Shown: positions 35,296-45,557 of the stretch, piece after piece
How the letters are laid out: each line of letters opens with the position of its first letter
Position numbering within the stretch: the stretch's first letter is position 1
Assembly (NCBI RefSeq): GCF_021295345.1
Contig: NZ_JAIMJB010000013.1
Span: 1 to 64,000 of the forward strand
Direction of reading: 5' to 3'
DNA: 64,000 nt
Source of the DNA: Motilimonas eburnea
GTDB lineage: Bacteria > Pseudomonadota > Gammaproteobacteria > Enterobacterales > CBDFNC01
Notes under the pieces: generated by a model
Seen by the model: only the letters and a program-made list of their open reading frames with translations
Databases searched by the model: none
Told to the model about the DNA's origin: nothing
Translations under genes and position numbers: made by a program

Positions 35296-36957
35296 TTACT
35301 CGGTGTTGCTTTGCTCCGTTTGTAGTGAAGGAAGGGTGATGCGATAGCCTAATCCATGTGGTTTAACGTTATACACAGCAATATCCCCAGCGAGCTTTTG
35401 CTTGACTAATTCCTTAACCATATTTAGCCCCAGCCCAGAGCCGCCATTGGCTTTTTGGGTGGTGAAAAAGGGGGAGAACATTTTTTCTTTTACCGCTTGT
35501 TCAACCCCACTGCCATTGTCTTCGTAACAGACGATGAATTCTTCGGCTTGCTTGTGCACGCTAAGAGTGATGACACCATCGCCTTGATGTTTAAACCCAT
35601 GGCGAATGGAATTGAGGACCAAATTGGTGAAGACTTGGCTTAAAAAGCTGGGGTGAGAGTGAAACCTGAGCGTGTTATCAATCTCTAATTGATATGTGAC
35701 CTTGGCTTTTTTTAACTCGGGACTTAAGCTTATGAAAATACAATTAAAAAAGTCATAAAAATTGATCTCTTGCAAGGCGTCTTGACACTGGTTGATGGTC
35801 ATGTCTTTAAAGCTTTTGACTAAGAGTGCTGCTTGGCGCAAATTGTTTTCTATGATGGTGCTACTCTCGCAGACTTGATGAATGTAATGGCTGATTTCTG
35901 AGCGCTTAATGCTGTTTTGTTTTACCTTGTCTTTTATTTGGTGGTTCTCATCGCGCAAAAATGTCACAGCGGTCAGGGCAATGCCTAATGGGTTGTTGAT
36001 ATCATGAGCAATGCCGGCCACTAAGGTAGAAGCGGTTAATGCCCCTTGGTTTTTAACTAATTCGTCTTGCGTGCTTTTTAATGAACTAAGGGCTTGATTA
36101 AGGGCATCGGTTCGCTGGAATACCCGTGCCTCTAGCTCTAGGTTCAGATCTTTTAACTCGTGGCTGACTTGACGGAAGTTTTGTTCGCTGGCAACAAGCT
36201 CGGCTTGGGTTTGTTCTAAGGTGTCGAGCATGATGTCCATGGCGGTACCAAGCCTTGCGAGTTCATCATCACCTGATATCCCCACTCGGCAGTGAAGATT
36301 CCCTTGGGTAATATCCTTGGCTGTGTCGAGTAGTTTAGCCACATTTTGATGGGTTCGGCGATAATTCAGAAACGCACATAACATCATCAAACCGATAAAA
36401 GGAAAGACGATCATGGCAATTTCTTTGCGCACTTTAGCGGCTTGTTGTTGCAGGTGGGCGACATCATTTTCCATGACCACGTAGCCTGCTATGTCTCCTT
36501 GTTGCCAGTCATTGCGTTGACCTATCAAGGTTTGGTTGTGGCATTGCAAACAACGGGTTTCGGTGAGTCGAATAGGTTGCATTAACACCGTTTGCTTAGC
36601 GTTATCCGCGCTATGCCATTCAAACAGTGTGCTAGCGGGGCGGGTGGAAAAGTAATGGTTAGCCTCATTCACCAACTCAGTATCTTTAAGGTATGAAGGG
36701 AGAATTGAAAAACCGCTGCTGGGTTGCTGCGTCTGCTCGGGAAAGTGATGATAAATATAGTTATCACCGGCTTCAGTGACTGTCGCTTGGCGAGTCAGGT
36801 AATGGCTTAACTTTTCTAATGTGTTGGCTTGGTCTTGCTTTTGCAAAGACACGGTCAGCTCTGGCACCCAAAAAACCAAGAGAAGGATCATTACGCCAAC
36901 GGCCAAGGTCGTGGGTAACAAGAGTTTGATAAGTAACCGCGTTTGATATCGTTGCAA
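35296..36957 (-). CDS. Sensor histidine kinase with periplasmic CxxCH (Tll0287/DUF3365-like) domain
   Basis: The product has 553 residues. Helix 1 is about 9-31. The periplasmic domain (32-178) contains RCLQCH (Cys136, Cys139, His140), a c-type heme attachment motif, in the layout of DUF3365/Tll0287-like domains (LVNEANHYF, CLQCHN, GDIAGYVVMEN). Helix 2 is about 179-198. HAMP (200-252), a coiled coil and the HisKA box AGIAHDINNP (His318) follow. The ATPase domain has NLVLNSIRHG, YEDNGSGV and GGSGLGLNMV. The protein probably senses redox state or a gas or small ligand at heme and phosphorylates an unlinked regulator; none is encoded beside it. Confidence 0.88.
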   Translation of the reverse strand: MQRYQTRLLIKLLLPTTLAVGVMILLLVFWVPELTVSLQKQDQANTLEKLSHYLTRQATVTEAGDNYIYHHFPEQTQQPSSGFSILPSYLKDTELVNEANHYFSTRPASTLFEWHSADNAKQTVLMQPIRLTETRCLQCHNQTLIGQRNDWQQGDIAGYVVMENDVAHLQQQAAKVRKEIAMIVFPFIGLMMLCAFLNYRRTHQNVAKLLDTAKDITQGNLHCRVGISGDDELARLGTAMDIMLDTLEQTQAELVASEQNFRQVSHELKDLNLELEARVFQRTDALNQALSSLKSTQDELVKNQGALTASTLVAGIAHDINNPLGIALTAVTFLRDENHQIKDKVKQNSIKRSEISHYIHQVCESSTIIENNLRQAALLVKSFKDMTINQCQDALQEINFYDFFNCIFISLSPELKKAKVTYQLEIDNTLRFHSHPSFLSQVFTNLVLNSIRHGFKHQGDGVITLSVHKQAEEFIVCYEDNGSGVEQAVKEKMFSPFFTTQKANGGSGLGLNMVKELVKQKLAGDIAVYNVKPHGLGYRITLPSLQTEQSNTE

Positions 36958-37149
36958 TGGCGTTCAAAACAGGTTGTATTTTCTTGAGTATAGGAAAGAA
37001 TGGGCTAATTGAAAGGGAGGCAAGTAGGGCGACGAGGCGATGTCTGATAAAAAATTAAGCAGCTAAGGCGAGCAATATCACAGCGTACTCGCCGGCCATC
37101 GTTGGGACAGCACCCAGCCACCGGTGTATCGATGGCTGGTCGAGCCTGA

Positions 37150-37842
37150 TCAGGCTTTATCAATGCGTACAAGTAATCCCATTAAAGGGTGATCGAGATA
37201 ATAGATTTTACCCAGACTGACGGCGCGTCGGTGTTTGATGGGATACTCTTTTAATGGCCCTTGCTTTGTTGCCAAGGTCGCTGTTCCGTCATACGCCGGT
37301 GCATCACGTAGCACTAACTCAGTTTCCAGTATTAATTGCTGATCTTGGTATAAGGTGATCAGACCATCTAATTCAAACAACGAGCCTAAGGCATCTAGCC
37401 CCACCATGCTTGAGCTGACTTGATATTGTTTTTGGAAGTTTTGACCCGCGAGCAGCCTAACGGATGGTGCGCCTTGCGGGCTGACTTCAACAGACCAAGC
37501 GAGGTGGATTAAAGGCGAAAAAGCAAGGTGGCGAGTAAGCCGCTTCATTTCAGTTTTCAGTTGTAAGCTGCTGGCCGGCAACAAACTGACTTGTTGAAAC
37601 GAGGCCGATACCTTAGTGCTATCGATTGTGATAGGCAGCTTATCGGTTGGCAGCAAGCTGCCGAGCAAATTCAGGCCTTGGTTGCTTTTAGCAAGTGGCA
37701 GCCGATAATCAAAGTGCTCGGGAATAGATTGCTCGGATTCATAGTTTTTAAACGCAATTAATTCGACTTTATAGCGTTCACTGGCCACGACACTGAAAGT
37801 GGCTAACATGACACACAAAGCCAAGATTAAACGACTCAACAT
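37150..37842 (-). CDS. csiV: CsiV-family periplasmic protein
   Basis: The product has 230 residues with a signal peptide (about 1-21, ending VVASE). The opening RYKVELIAFKNYES and the closing RAVSLGKIYYLDHPLMGLLVRIDK match the CsiV family, found beside mfd in vibrios and pseudomonads. In Vibrio cholerae CsiV binds peptidoglycan and is needed for growth with D-amino-acid-modified cell walls. It lies 9 bp downstream of mfd, in the same transcript. Confidence 0.85.
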   Translation of the reverse strand: MLSRLILALCVMLATFSVVASERYKVELIAFKNYESEQSIPEHFDYRLPLAKSNQGLNLLGSLLPTDKLPITIDSTKVSASFQQVSLLPASSLQLKTEMKRLTRHLAFSPLIHLAWSVEVSPQGAPSVRLLAGQNFQKQYQVSSSMVGLDALGSLFELDGLITLYQDQQLILETELVLRDAPAYDGTATLATKQGPLKEYPIKHRRAVSLGKIYYLDHPLMGLLVRIDKA

Positions 37843-37851
37843 TTTGCTCCT

Positions 37852-40800
37852 TTAGAGGGTGTTTTCTGAGAACGCGGTTAACATGGTTTCAACCAACTTG
37901 ATGCGCTCGCTTCGCTCTGGTGCTGGGATGGTAAAACGCAATCGCGTTGGCCCTTCCATCCGATATACCTGTGGTTGATTTTGCAGTAACGATATCAGAT
38001 ATGCTGGATTTAGCTTAGTTTTTTCTGCGAAATCTATGTATCCGCCAGCGCCATTGGCTTCAATCTTATTGATACCTAGGCCAGATGCCAAGAGTTTAAA
38101 CTCAGCGATTTTGAGCAAATGCTTGCTGGGATCGGGCAATAAGCCAAAACGGTCTATTAGTTCAATCTGCAAGTCATCAAGTTGCTCCTTACTATCGCAA
38201 CTGGCGATGCGCTTATACAAGGACAAACGCATATTAACGTCACCGATATAATCTTCGGGCAGTAGGGCTGGTAAGCGCAGCTCTATCTCGGTTTGCTGGT
38301 TGAGTAATTGAGTGAGATCGGGCTCTTTGCCTTCGCGCAGTGCGGCAACGGCTTGCTCTAGCATCTCCATATACAAGCTAAAACCGACCGAGTGGATTTG
38401 ACCGCTTTGCTCATCGCCTAACAGCTCACCCGCGCCGCGAATTTCAAGATCGTGCGTCGCCAAGGTAAAGCCGGCGCCTAAGGCTTCAAGGGATGCGATG
38501 GCATCGAGGCGCTTTTGCGCATCTTTACTCATTAACTTTTTATGGGGCGTCAATAAATAAGCATAGGCTTGGTGATGAGAGCGTCCAACGCGCCCCCGCA
38601 ATTGGTGCAACTGGGCTAAGCCTAAATTGTCGGCGCGATCGATAATCATGGTATTGGCGCTAGGCACATCTATACCTGTTTCGATAATGGTGGTACAAAC
38701 GAGAATGTTATAGCGCTGGTGATAAAAATCCGACATCACCTTTTCCAGTTCACGCTCGCGCATTTGGCCATGACCCACAATGATCCTGGCATCGGGTACG
38801 AGTTCGGCGAGATCGGCGGCGGTTTTTTCTATAGTATCGACGGAGTTATGTAAAAAATAAACTTGTCCGCCGCGCATAATTTCACGGGTAATGGCTTCTT
38901 TGATTAAGGCTTCGTCGCGTTGACGGACGAAGGTCTTCACCGCGAGGCGTTTAGCAGGAGGCGTGGCGATAATAGACAAATCACGCATGCCGCTCATTGC
39001 CATGTTTAAAGTACGTGGTATCGGCGTGGCGGTTAAGGTGAGTATATCGATATTGGCGCGCAGCGCCTTGATTTTTTCTTTTTGGCGCACCCCAAAGCGG
39101 TGCTCTTCGTCAACGATCAATAAGCCGAGATCGCTGAAATTAATATCGCCGCCGAGAAGTTTGTGAGTACCAATTAAGATATCTACCTTACCTTCTTGCA
39201 AGCGATTGATAACATCTTTTTGCTCTTTGGCGGTTTTAAAGCGCGACATCACCTCCACTTCTACCGGCCAGTCGGCAAAGCGGTCTTTAAAGTTTTCGTA
39301 ATGTTGCTGGGCAAGTAATGTGGTGGGAACCAGCACGGCGACTTGTTTACCGCCATTGACGGCCACAAACGCGGCACGCATGGCCACTTCGGTCTTACCA
39401 AAACCGACATCGCCACAGACCAGTCTGTCCATGGCTTTGGGCTGGGACATATCGCCTAATACCGCATCGATGGCATTGATTTGATCATCGGTTTCTTCAA
39501 ACGGGAAATCGGCCGAAAAGCTGGCGTATTGACCCTTGTCGATGGCAAAGGCATAGCCGGGTTTCACTTCGCGATTAGCATAGACATTCAGTAGCTCAGC
39601 GGCGACATCACGCACTTTTTCGGCGGCGCGGCGTTTGGCTTTAGACCAGGTTTCACCGCCCAGTTTATGAATGTGGGCGGTGTCGTCATCGCCACCGCTA
39701 TAGCGGCTGATCAAATGCAAGGCGGTCACGGGCACATAGAGCTTGTCGCCACCGGCATATTCTAAGGTTAAATATTCCGTGGCCATACCGCCAATGTCTA
39801 AGGTTTGTAAGCCTTGATAGCGACCTATCCCGTGGTCAAGATGGACGACGGCTTGGCCTATGGCCAGCTCTGCAAGGTTACGAATGAGGGCATCACTGTT
39901 AACGGTGCGCTTACTGTCTTTGCGACGACGCTGGACCACGCGATCGCCAAGTAGCTCGGTCTCACAAATAAAGGCCAGCTGAGCCTCTGGCATCATAAAG
40001 CTGCGGCTGACATCACCGACAATCAGGCCTATTTCAGCCTTGCTTTGATGAAATTTTGCAATGCTATCAAACTGCTTTGGCTTGATTTTGACCTTATCGA
40101 GCAGGCTGAGTAAGGTTTCTCGGCGCCCTTGCGACTCAACGCAAAATAGCGCTTTGCCGGCAAAATCAGTGAGAAAATCCGTTAGCTTGGTAAGGGGCTC
40201 GGCTTGATTATGGGCAACGGCAATATTAGGCAGTGGCGCGGTGTTGGCATTGCTGATACCGGCTTTGCTGTCATCTTGGCCGTCCGCAGATAAAAACAGC
40301 CTAGGGTATTGTTTTAGTAGGCTAAAACATTCTTCAATGCGCAGGTAGAGCTCAGCCGGAGGCAATAAAGGACGCTGAATATCATGGCGACGGTTTTCGT
40401 AGCGCTGGCTTACGTCATTAAGAAAGTGACTCGCTGCATGCTCAATATCGCCGACCACGGCAATGGCCATGGAATCGGGTAAATAGTCAAATAAGCTGGC
40501 CGTTTGCTCGAAAAACAGCGGCAAATAATATTCAATACCGGCTGGGAAGGTGCCTTTAGACACTTGTTGGTAAACCGATTCGGCTTCACGGCTGGCATTG
40601 AAACGCTCGCGATATTGGCTGCGAAAACGCTCGATGGCGGCCTTGTCGGTGGGAAACTCGCGTGCAGGCAGCAGCTCAATGGCTTTTACCGTGTCGGTGC
40701 TACGTTGGGTTTCGGGATCAAATTCCTTGATGGTTTCGATTTCATCGTCGAAGTAATCCAGTCGATAAGGCTGATTGGCCCCCATGGGGAATAAATCAAA

Positions 40801-41313
40801 CACGGCGCCGCGGGCACTGTATTCACCGTGCTCCATTACTTGCTCAACTTGATAATAGCCCGCTTGCTCTAGCTGCTGGCGCAGGCTTTGAATGGAGCGC
40901 TGTTCGCCTGTTTGGACCAATAAACTATGCTGATTTAAATAGCTGGCAGGCGCGCATCGAAGTAACAAGGTGCTCACCGGAACAATTAACACACCCGTGG
41001 TCATTTGTGGCAAACGATAAAGGGTGGTTAAACGGGTGGAAATAATGTCCTGATGAGGCGAGAAACTGTCATAAGGTAAGGTTTCCCAATCGGGCAGACT
41101 CAGCACGTTTTTTTGCCCTTGTAAAAAGAAGTTTACTTCTTGTTCAAGGCGTAGGGCGCTCGGCGTGTCGGCTACCAGTAGCATCACCATACCACTGTGT
41201 TGTAAGGCGAACTCGGCGGCGGCTAAGGCAAGGCTAGATCCATGTAATTGGCCAAGAAAACGTTTGTCACCCGCTTTAGTCAGAGCGGGTAGCGAAAGAA
41301 AAGAGCTGGTCAT
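37852..41313 (-). CDS. mfd: Transcription-repair coupling factor Mfd
   Basis: The product has 1153 residues, full length. The N-terminal UvrB-like region is followed by the RNA polymerase-interacting domain (AVVHLDHGIGRYQGL, YLTLEYAGGDKLYVPV). The translocase motor has Walker A GDVGFGKTEVAMRAAF, motif II VDEEHRFG, and TATPIPRTLNMAM. The C-terminal TRCF domain is LRLPALLPEDYIGDVNMRLSLY. Mfd removes stalled RNA polymerase and recruits UvrA to lesions. The PilZ-like gene lies 3 bp upstream and csiV follows, forming one transcript divergent from lolCDE. Confidence 0.97.
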   Translation of the reverse strand: MTSSFLSLPALTKAGDKRFLGQLHGSSLALAAAEFALQHSGMVMLLVADTPSALRLEQEVNFFLQGQKNVLSLPDWETLPYDSFSPHQDIISTRLTTLYRLPQMTTGVLIVPVSTLLLRCAPASYLNQHSLLVQTGEQRSIQSLRQQLEQAGYYQVEQVMEHGEYSARGAVFDLFPMGANQPYRLDYFDDEIETIKEFDPETQRSTDTVKAIELLPAREFPTDKAAIERFRSQYRERFNASREAESVYQQVSKGTFPAGIEYYLPLFFEQTASLFDYLPDSMAIAVVGDIEHAASHFLNDVSQRYENRRHDIQRPLLPPAELYLRIEECFSLLKQYPRLFLSADGQDDSKAGISNANTAPLPNIAVAHNQAEPLTKLTDFLTDFAGKALFCVESQGRRETLLSLLDKVKIKPKQFDSIAKFHQSKAEIGLIVGDVSRSFMMPEAQLAFICETELLGDRVVQRRRKDSKRTVNSDALIRNLAELAIGQAVVHLDHGIGRYQGLQTLDIGGMATEYLTLEYAGGDKLYVPVTALHLISRYSGGDDDTAHIHKLGGETWSKAKRRAAEKVRDVAAELLNVYANREVKPGYAFAIDKGQYASFSADFPFEETDDQINAIDAVLGDMSQPKAMDRLVCGDVGFGKTEVAMRAAFVAVNGGKQVAVLVPTTLLAQQHYENFKDRFADWPVEVEVMSRFKTAKEQKDVINRLQEGKVDILIGTHKLLGGDINFSDLGLLIVDEEHRFGVRQKEKIKALRANIDILTLTATPIPRTLNMAMSGMRDLSIIATPPAKRLAVKTFVRQRDEALIKEAITREIMRGGQVYFLHNSVDTIEKTAADLAELVPDARIIVGHGQMRERELEKVMSDFYHQRYNILVCTTIIETGIDVPSANTMIIDRADNLGLAQLHQLRGRVGRSHHQAYAYLLTPHKKLMSKDAQKRLDAIASLEALGAGFTLATHDLEIRGAGELLGDEQSGQIHSVGFSLYMEMLEQAVAALREGKEPDLTQLLNQQTEIELRLPALLPEDYIGDVNMRLSLYKRIASCDSKEQLDDLQIELIDRFGLLPDPSKHLLKIAEFKLLASGLGINKIEANGAGGYIDFAEKTKLNPAYLISLLQNQPQVYRMEGPTRLRFTIPAPERSERIKLVETMLTAFSENTL

Positions 41314-41316
41314 GGG

Positions 41317-41889
41317 TTAGTTTTGTTCCTGCTGGCGCAACTCCGCGCGCCGCTTTAGTTGTTTCGATTGGATATGTAGGCTGGCCTTGATCAAGAGATC
41401 ACGATCGGTTTCGCGAATGCTGATAAAATTCATCTCTATCTCGTGTCCTTGCTCAGCGGGCTGACAACCTGTTACCTGACCATAACAAAAAACGGCCGAG
41501 GCTTCATCGACTAAAAAGATTTTCAGGGTAGCCACTTGCTTAAGTGGCCAGGGCGATTGATGAACAAATCGGATGCCACCGCCGCCAAAGGCACTGGTGT
41601 GATGACGATACTCGGCTTTATCATCTTGGGCCATCATATGGCAAAGTAACATATTGATTTTTCGAGATTGTAAGGTCAGGTAGTTGACTAAGTCTTGTGT
41701 TTGCTCACCCAGTTGGTTTAAAAATCGCAAAGAATTCGCATCGACTTGGGCTATTTCACTGGCGATTTGAAAGGAGGCCGGCATGTGCGCCACGAGCTCA
41801 TCTGCGCTTGGGATCACGGCATCACTTGGCAGTGGCTCAATATTAATTGTCAGGGGGTGTGTCACACTAAAATAGGATTCTGTATCCAT
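41317..41889 (-). CDS. PilZ-like domain protein
   Basis: The product has 190 residues and is cytoplasmic. A helical N-terminal region (ASEIAQVDANSLRFLNQLGEQ) leads to a beta barrel with YRHHTSAFGGGGIRFVHQSPW and GQVTGCQPAEQGHEIEMNFISI. This is the PilZ-type fold found beside mfd and lolC in vibrios and shewanellas. The canonical RxxxR and D/NxSxxG motifs that bind cyclic-di-GMP are degenerate (SAFGGGG), so ligand binding is uncertain. The gene is the first of the PilZ-mfd-csiV unit. Confidence 0.75.
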   Translation of the reverse strand: MDTESYFSVTHPLTINIEPLPSDAVIPSADELVAHMPASFQIASEIAQVDANSLRFLNQLGEQTQDLVNYLTLQSRKINMLLCHMMAQDDKAEYRHHTSAFGGGGIRFVHQSPWPLKQVATLKIFLVDEASAVFCYGQVTGCQPAEQGHEIEMNFISIRETDRDLLIKASLHIQSKQLKRRAELRQQEQN

Positions 41890-41973
41890 TAATCAGATTG
41901 CCCTTGTTCGTTACCTGTGTTCCCTTTATTATCCTTTATCTTTGTGCTTTCGCAAGCTATTGAATAGACACTT

Positions 41974-43191
41974 ATGTTTTATCCACTCAGCCTCTTTATT
42001 GGGCTTAGATATACCAAGGCTAAACGCAGCAACGGATTTGTTTCGTTTGTTTCACTCTTTTCGACCGGCGGTATTTTACTCGGTGTAATGTCGCTGATTA
42101 TAGTGCTGTCGGTGATGAATGGCTTTGAAGCCAAACAGAAAAAACGCATTCTGGATGCTATCCCCCACGCTGTTATGTCCAATCCGGCGCAGTCCGTTGC
42201 CCATTGGCAGCAATTAGCGGCTGACTTGCCCAATATTCCCGGTGTGCAAGCCATTATTCCCATGGCCAATGTTGAAGCGCTAGTGCAAACGGCCACGCAA
42301 TTACGGGCCGTTGAAATTCAGGGGGTATATCCTGATTTGTGGGTCCCCCAAACCCTAAGTTCGTCTCTATATTTAGGTGATCTTAATGCCGTTAAAGCCG
42401 GTGAATATCAGGTGCTCATTGGCAGTGAATTGGCGCAAATTTTGGATGTGGGGCTCAATGATAAATTACGCCTTATTTCCACTCGGGGTTCAATGTTCAC
42501 GCCTTTAGGGCGAATGCCCAGCCAGCGAAACTTTGTTGTGGCGGGCATCTTTACCCTTGGCTCCGAAGCGGATCTTAACCAAGTCTTTGTTCATGGTGAT
42601 GATGCGACGCGGTTAATGCGCTTACCTGCCGATAATGTGACGGGGCTGCGTTTTATTTTAGATGATCCGTTTAATTTGCAGGGGGTCAATGATGCCTCTT
42701 TACCGTCAGGATTTGAATTAACCGACTGGCGCAGTAGCCATGGCCAGTTTTTCGCAGCGATCAAGATGGAAAAAAACATGATAGGGATATTACTGTGCCT
42801 GATTGTTGCCGTCGCCGCCTTTAATATTCTTTCGTCTTCGGTGATGTTAGTCACGGATAAAGAAGGGGAGGTAGCCATATTGAAAACCCTTGGCATGCAC
42901 AATCCCTCGATCATAGGTATCTTTATGGTACAAGGAGCGTGGAGTGGCATTTTAGGCGCCATTTTTGGTGCGCTCTTGGGCCTAGCGGGGGCTTACTTTA
43001 TTAATGATATTATGGCCTTGTTTGGCGTTAACCTTTATGCCGCGGTTGGCGGTCAACTTCCTGTTTTATTTGATGGTTGGCAAATTTGCCAGATCATTTT
43101 CGGTGCTATGGCCCTTAGTCTAATGGCCACTTTTTATCCCGCATGGCGGGCTGCACAAGTCAATCCTGCCGAGGCTCTCAGATATGAATAA
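41974..43191 (+). CDS. lolC: Lipoprotein-releasing system permease LolC
   Basis: The product has 405 residues. It starts [20 protein letters not shown] and [19 protein letters not shown], characteristic of LolC. One N-terminal helix, a MacB-like periplasmic domain (about 45-260) and three C-terminal FtsX-type helices are present, ending [19 protein letters not shown]. The LolCDE complex extracts outer-membrane lipoproteins from the inner membrane and hands them to LolA. It overlaps lolD by 8 bases. Confidence 0.95.
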   Translation: MFYPLSLFIGLRYTKAKRSNGFVSFVSLFSTGGILLGVMSLIIVLSVMNGFEAKQKKRILDAIPHAVMSNPAQSVAHWQQLAADLPNIPGVQAIIPMANVEALVQTATQLRAVEIQGVYPDLWVPQTLSSSLYLGDLNAVKAGEYQVLIGSELAQILDVGLNDKLRLISTRGSMFTPLGRMPSQRNFVVAGIFTLGSEADLNQVFVHGDDATRLMRLPADNVTGLRFILDDPFNLQGVNDASLPSGFELTDWRSSHGQFFAAIKMEKNMIGILLCLIVAVAAFNILSSSVMLVTDKEGEVAILKTLGMHNPSIIGIFMVQGAWSGILGAIFGALLGLAGAYFINDIMALFGVNLYAAVGGQLPVLFDGWQICQIIFGAMALSLMATFYPAWRAAQVNPAEALRYE

Positions 43192-43888
43192 TTACTTACT
43201 CAGTTGTCGCAATATCACCAAGCAATACCGCGATGGTGATGTGATCACGCCAGTGTTACACGGTGTTAATCTCGATGTTCAAGCGGGCGAGTTATTGGCC
43301 ATCGTCGGTAGTTCGGGCTCAGGTAAAAGTACCTTGTTACATTTATTGGGCGCATTAGATACCGTCACCAGCGGTGAAGTGTTGTTTAATGGTCAAGATA
43401 TTCACCAAATGAGTGCCAAGCAGCAAGCTAACTTACGCAATCAAGAAATGGGCTTTGTTTATCAGTTTCACCATTTGATGGGGGAATTTAGCGCCATTGA
43501 AAATGTCATGATGCCCTTGTTGATTGCTAAAATGCCGGTCAAACAAGCTAAGCAGCAAGCGCAGCAGATGTTAGAGCGCGTCGGTTTAGGTCACCGTGTT
43601 GAACATCGGCCCGCTGAGTTGTCGGGGGGGGAGCGTCAACGCGTGGCCATTGCCAGAGCCTTAATCAACGAGCCGGCTATTTTATTAGCGGATGAGCCAA
43701 CGGGAAATTTAGACGCCCAAAGTGCGCAGAACATTTACCAGTTAATGCGCGAATTAAATCAAAGCTTAAATACGGCATTTGTGGTGGTGACGCACGATCT
43801 GAAGTTGGCAGATCAACTCGATCGTCAGCTTCATATGCGCGATGGCAAGTTAGAAGGTGCGTTAACCTTAACGAGTGAAGAGGTCTAG
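43184..43888 (+). CDS. lolD: Lipoprotein-releasing system ATPase LolD
   Basis: The product has 234 residues. Walker A is GSSGSGKST, the Q-loop region is [20 protein letters not shown], the signature is [15 protein letters not shown] and Walker B is [12 protein letters not shown], with switch VTHD. The LolD-specific [10 protein letters not shown] segment contacts LolC and LolE. It powers lipoprotein release. It overlaps lolC, and lolE begins 1 base after its stop. Confidence 0.96.
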   Translation: MNNYLLSCRNITKQYRDGDVITPVLHGVNLDVQAGELLAIVGSSGSGKSTLLHLLGALDTVTSGEVLFNGQDIHQMSAKQQANLRNQEMGFVYQFHHLMGEFSAIENVMMPLLIAKMPVKQAKQQAQQMLERVGLGHRVEHRPAELSGGERQRVAIARALINEPAILLADEPTGNLDAQSAQNIYQLMRELNQSLNTAFVVVTHDLKLADQLDRQLHMRDGKLEGALTLTSEEV

Positions 43889-43889
43889 G

Positions 43890-45122
43890 GTGATATCTTT
43901 ATCGGCTTTTATTGGCCTGCGCTACAGTCGAGCGAAGCAAAAAAACCGCTTTATCTCGTTTATCTCTCTTTCGTCCCTGATTGGCATCATGTTGGGAGTG
44001 GCTGTGCTGATCATTGGGGTATCAGCCATGAATGGCTTTGAACGTGAACTGCGTGAACGTATTTTGTCTGTGATCCCTCATGGTGAAATAGAAGCGGCGA
44101 AAGGGCCATTCTACCACTGGCCTGATGTGGTAAGACAGGTGGAGAATGATCCGCAAGTGATTGCGGCAGCCCCTTACATTAATGTGACTGGGCTGCTACA
44201 AAAGGGCAATACCATGAAAGGGGTGGCGCTGCGAGCGATCGAGCCGGAAAGGGAAGACAAGGTGACCAATATGTCACGTTACATCAGTGATCAAGGTTGG
44301 CAACGTTTGTCTGAGCCAGGACAAAACTTGGTATTAGGTAAAGGCATTGCCAATAAATTGGGCCTTAAGGTTAATGATAATGTGACCCTGTTATTGCCAA
44401 ATTTAGCTAAGGGCAACAAGTTGGCGGCGCCTAAACGAGTCAACTTTACCTTAGTTGGCATTTTGGAGATGGGCGGACAGTTGGATCATAGCCTAGGTTT
44501 TATGTCGTTAGCCACAGGTGAGTCACTCACCGAGGGCGTGAACGGCGTAGCTTTTAAGACCGATGATGTGATGGATGCGGTGACTATTACGCGTCGCGTG
44601 GCCTTTGATTCCGGGCTACTTGTCTATATTAAGCCTTGGGTCTTTACTCAGGGTAATGTCTATCAAGACATTCAGCTAGTTAAAGCGCTGATGTACGTTA
44701 TCTTGTTTTTAGTCGTGGCGGTGGCCTGTTTTAATATCGTATCTACCTTAGTCATGGCCGTTAACGAGAAAAAGGGCGATATCGCTATTTTACAGACCAT
44801 GGGCGCGAGCCATGCTTTGCTACGCAATGTGTTTATTGTTCAAGGTTTGTTAAATGGCATTGTGGGCGCGGCCCTAGGGGTGATTTTAGGGCTAGGGGTC
44901 GCACTGAACCTAACCGAGATTTTCAATCTGGTTGAGCAGATCCTTGGCCGTAAGGTATTGTCTTCTGAGATTTATTTTATCGATTTTATGCCTTCCATGG
45001 TTGAGCCCCTTGATGTGGTGATCATTGCCGTTGTCGCGGTGATCATGAGCTTACTCGCAACCCTTTACCCTGCTTGGCGAGCGACTCAGGTGAAACCTGC
45101 TCAGCAGTTAGGGCATGGTTAA
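43890..45122 (+). CDS. lolE: Lipoprotein-releasing system permease LolE
   Basis: The product has 410 residues and starts at GTG with AGAGG 7 bases upstream. A GTG five codons earlier lies inside lolD and has no ribosome site, and the chosen start MISLSAFIGLRYSRAKQ aligns with E. coli LolE. The protein has the same FtsX/MacB topology as LolC, with MNGFERELRERILSVIPHGEIE and the ending LYPAWRATQVKPAQQLGHG. LolE binds the lipoprotein substrate. Confidence 0.94.
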   Translation: MISLSAFIGLRYSRAKQKNRFISFISLSSLIGIMLGVAVLIIGVSAMNGFERELRERILSVIPHGEIEAAKGPFYHWPDVVRQVENDPQVIAAAPYINVTGLLQKGNTMKGVALRAIEPEREDKVTNMSRYISDQGWQRLSEPGQNLVLGKGIANKLGLKVNDNVTLLLPNLAKGNKLAAPKRVNFTLVGILEMGGQLDHSLGFMSLATGESLTEGVNGVAFKTDDVMDAVTITRRVAFDSGLLVYIKPWVFTQGNVYQDIQLVKALMYVILFLVVAVACFNIVSTLVMAVNEKKGDIAILQTMGASHALLRNVFIVQGLLNGIVGAALGVILGLGVALNLTEIFNLVEQILGRKVLSSEIYFIDFMPSMVEPLDVVIIAVVAVIMSLLATLYPAWRATQVKPAQQLGHG

Positions 45123-45130
45123 TATGCTAA

Positions 45131-45162
45131 ACAATGCCTTGGATTAGTAGCCAAGGCATTGT
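45131..45162 (+). terminator. Hairpin after lolE
   Basis: The 12-bp perfect stem ACAATGCCTTGG/CCAAGGCATTGT has an 8-base loop. Only GTTTAGA follows, so the T run is weak. It begins 8 bases beyond the lolE stop. Confidence 0.6.
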
Positions 45163-45489
45163 GTTTAGACAGAGCTTATTTAGCTATACCGCTATTCATA
45201 CAACCTTCTTCAGCTGTTTTATGCCTTTTTATTCTATTGTTATTTAAGCCCCTCAGGCTTCGATATATACCTGTCCATTATACTGTTATATGAGCCGCTT
45301 AAGTCTTAGGCTATTCATCATTACCGATAATTTGGTCAGTGGTTTGCGCCATGGTGGCGTCAATATAGCGGAGCTATCATCTTATAATAGCTGAGCTATC
45401 ATTTTATACGGCATTTGAAATGAGGGGGGGGTCAACCTTGGAGGGAAAATAGTGCTCTCATTGGTCATGGGGTAGGGGAAAACTCGGGC
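45163..45489. other. Intergenic region between convergent lolE and porin genes
   Basis: No gene is seen in these 327 bp. Two 20-bp copies of AGCNGAGCTATCATYTTATA (45367-45386 and 45389-45408) stand in tandem with a 22-bp period and differ at two positions. A run of seven or more G lies near 45425. Because both flanking genes point inward, no promoter is required here. Confidence 0.45.
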
Positions 45490-45518
45490 AAAAAAAATCC
45501 TGCCGAAGCAGGATTTTT
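45490..45518 (-). terminator. Terminator of the porin gene
   Basis: On the minus strand AAAATCCTGC/GCAGGATTTT closes a UUCG loop and a T run follows. Confidence 0.85.
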
Positions 45519-45557
45519 AATCTAGCCAAATTGAATTTGGCAATGTCTAAGTTTAAC

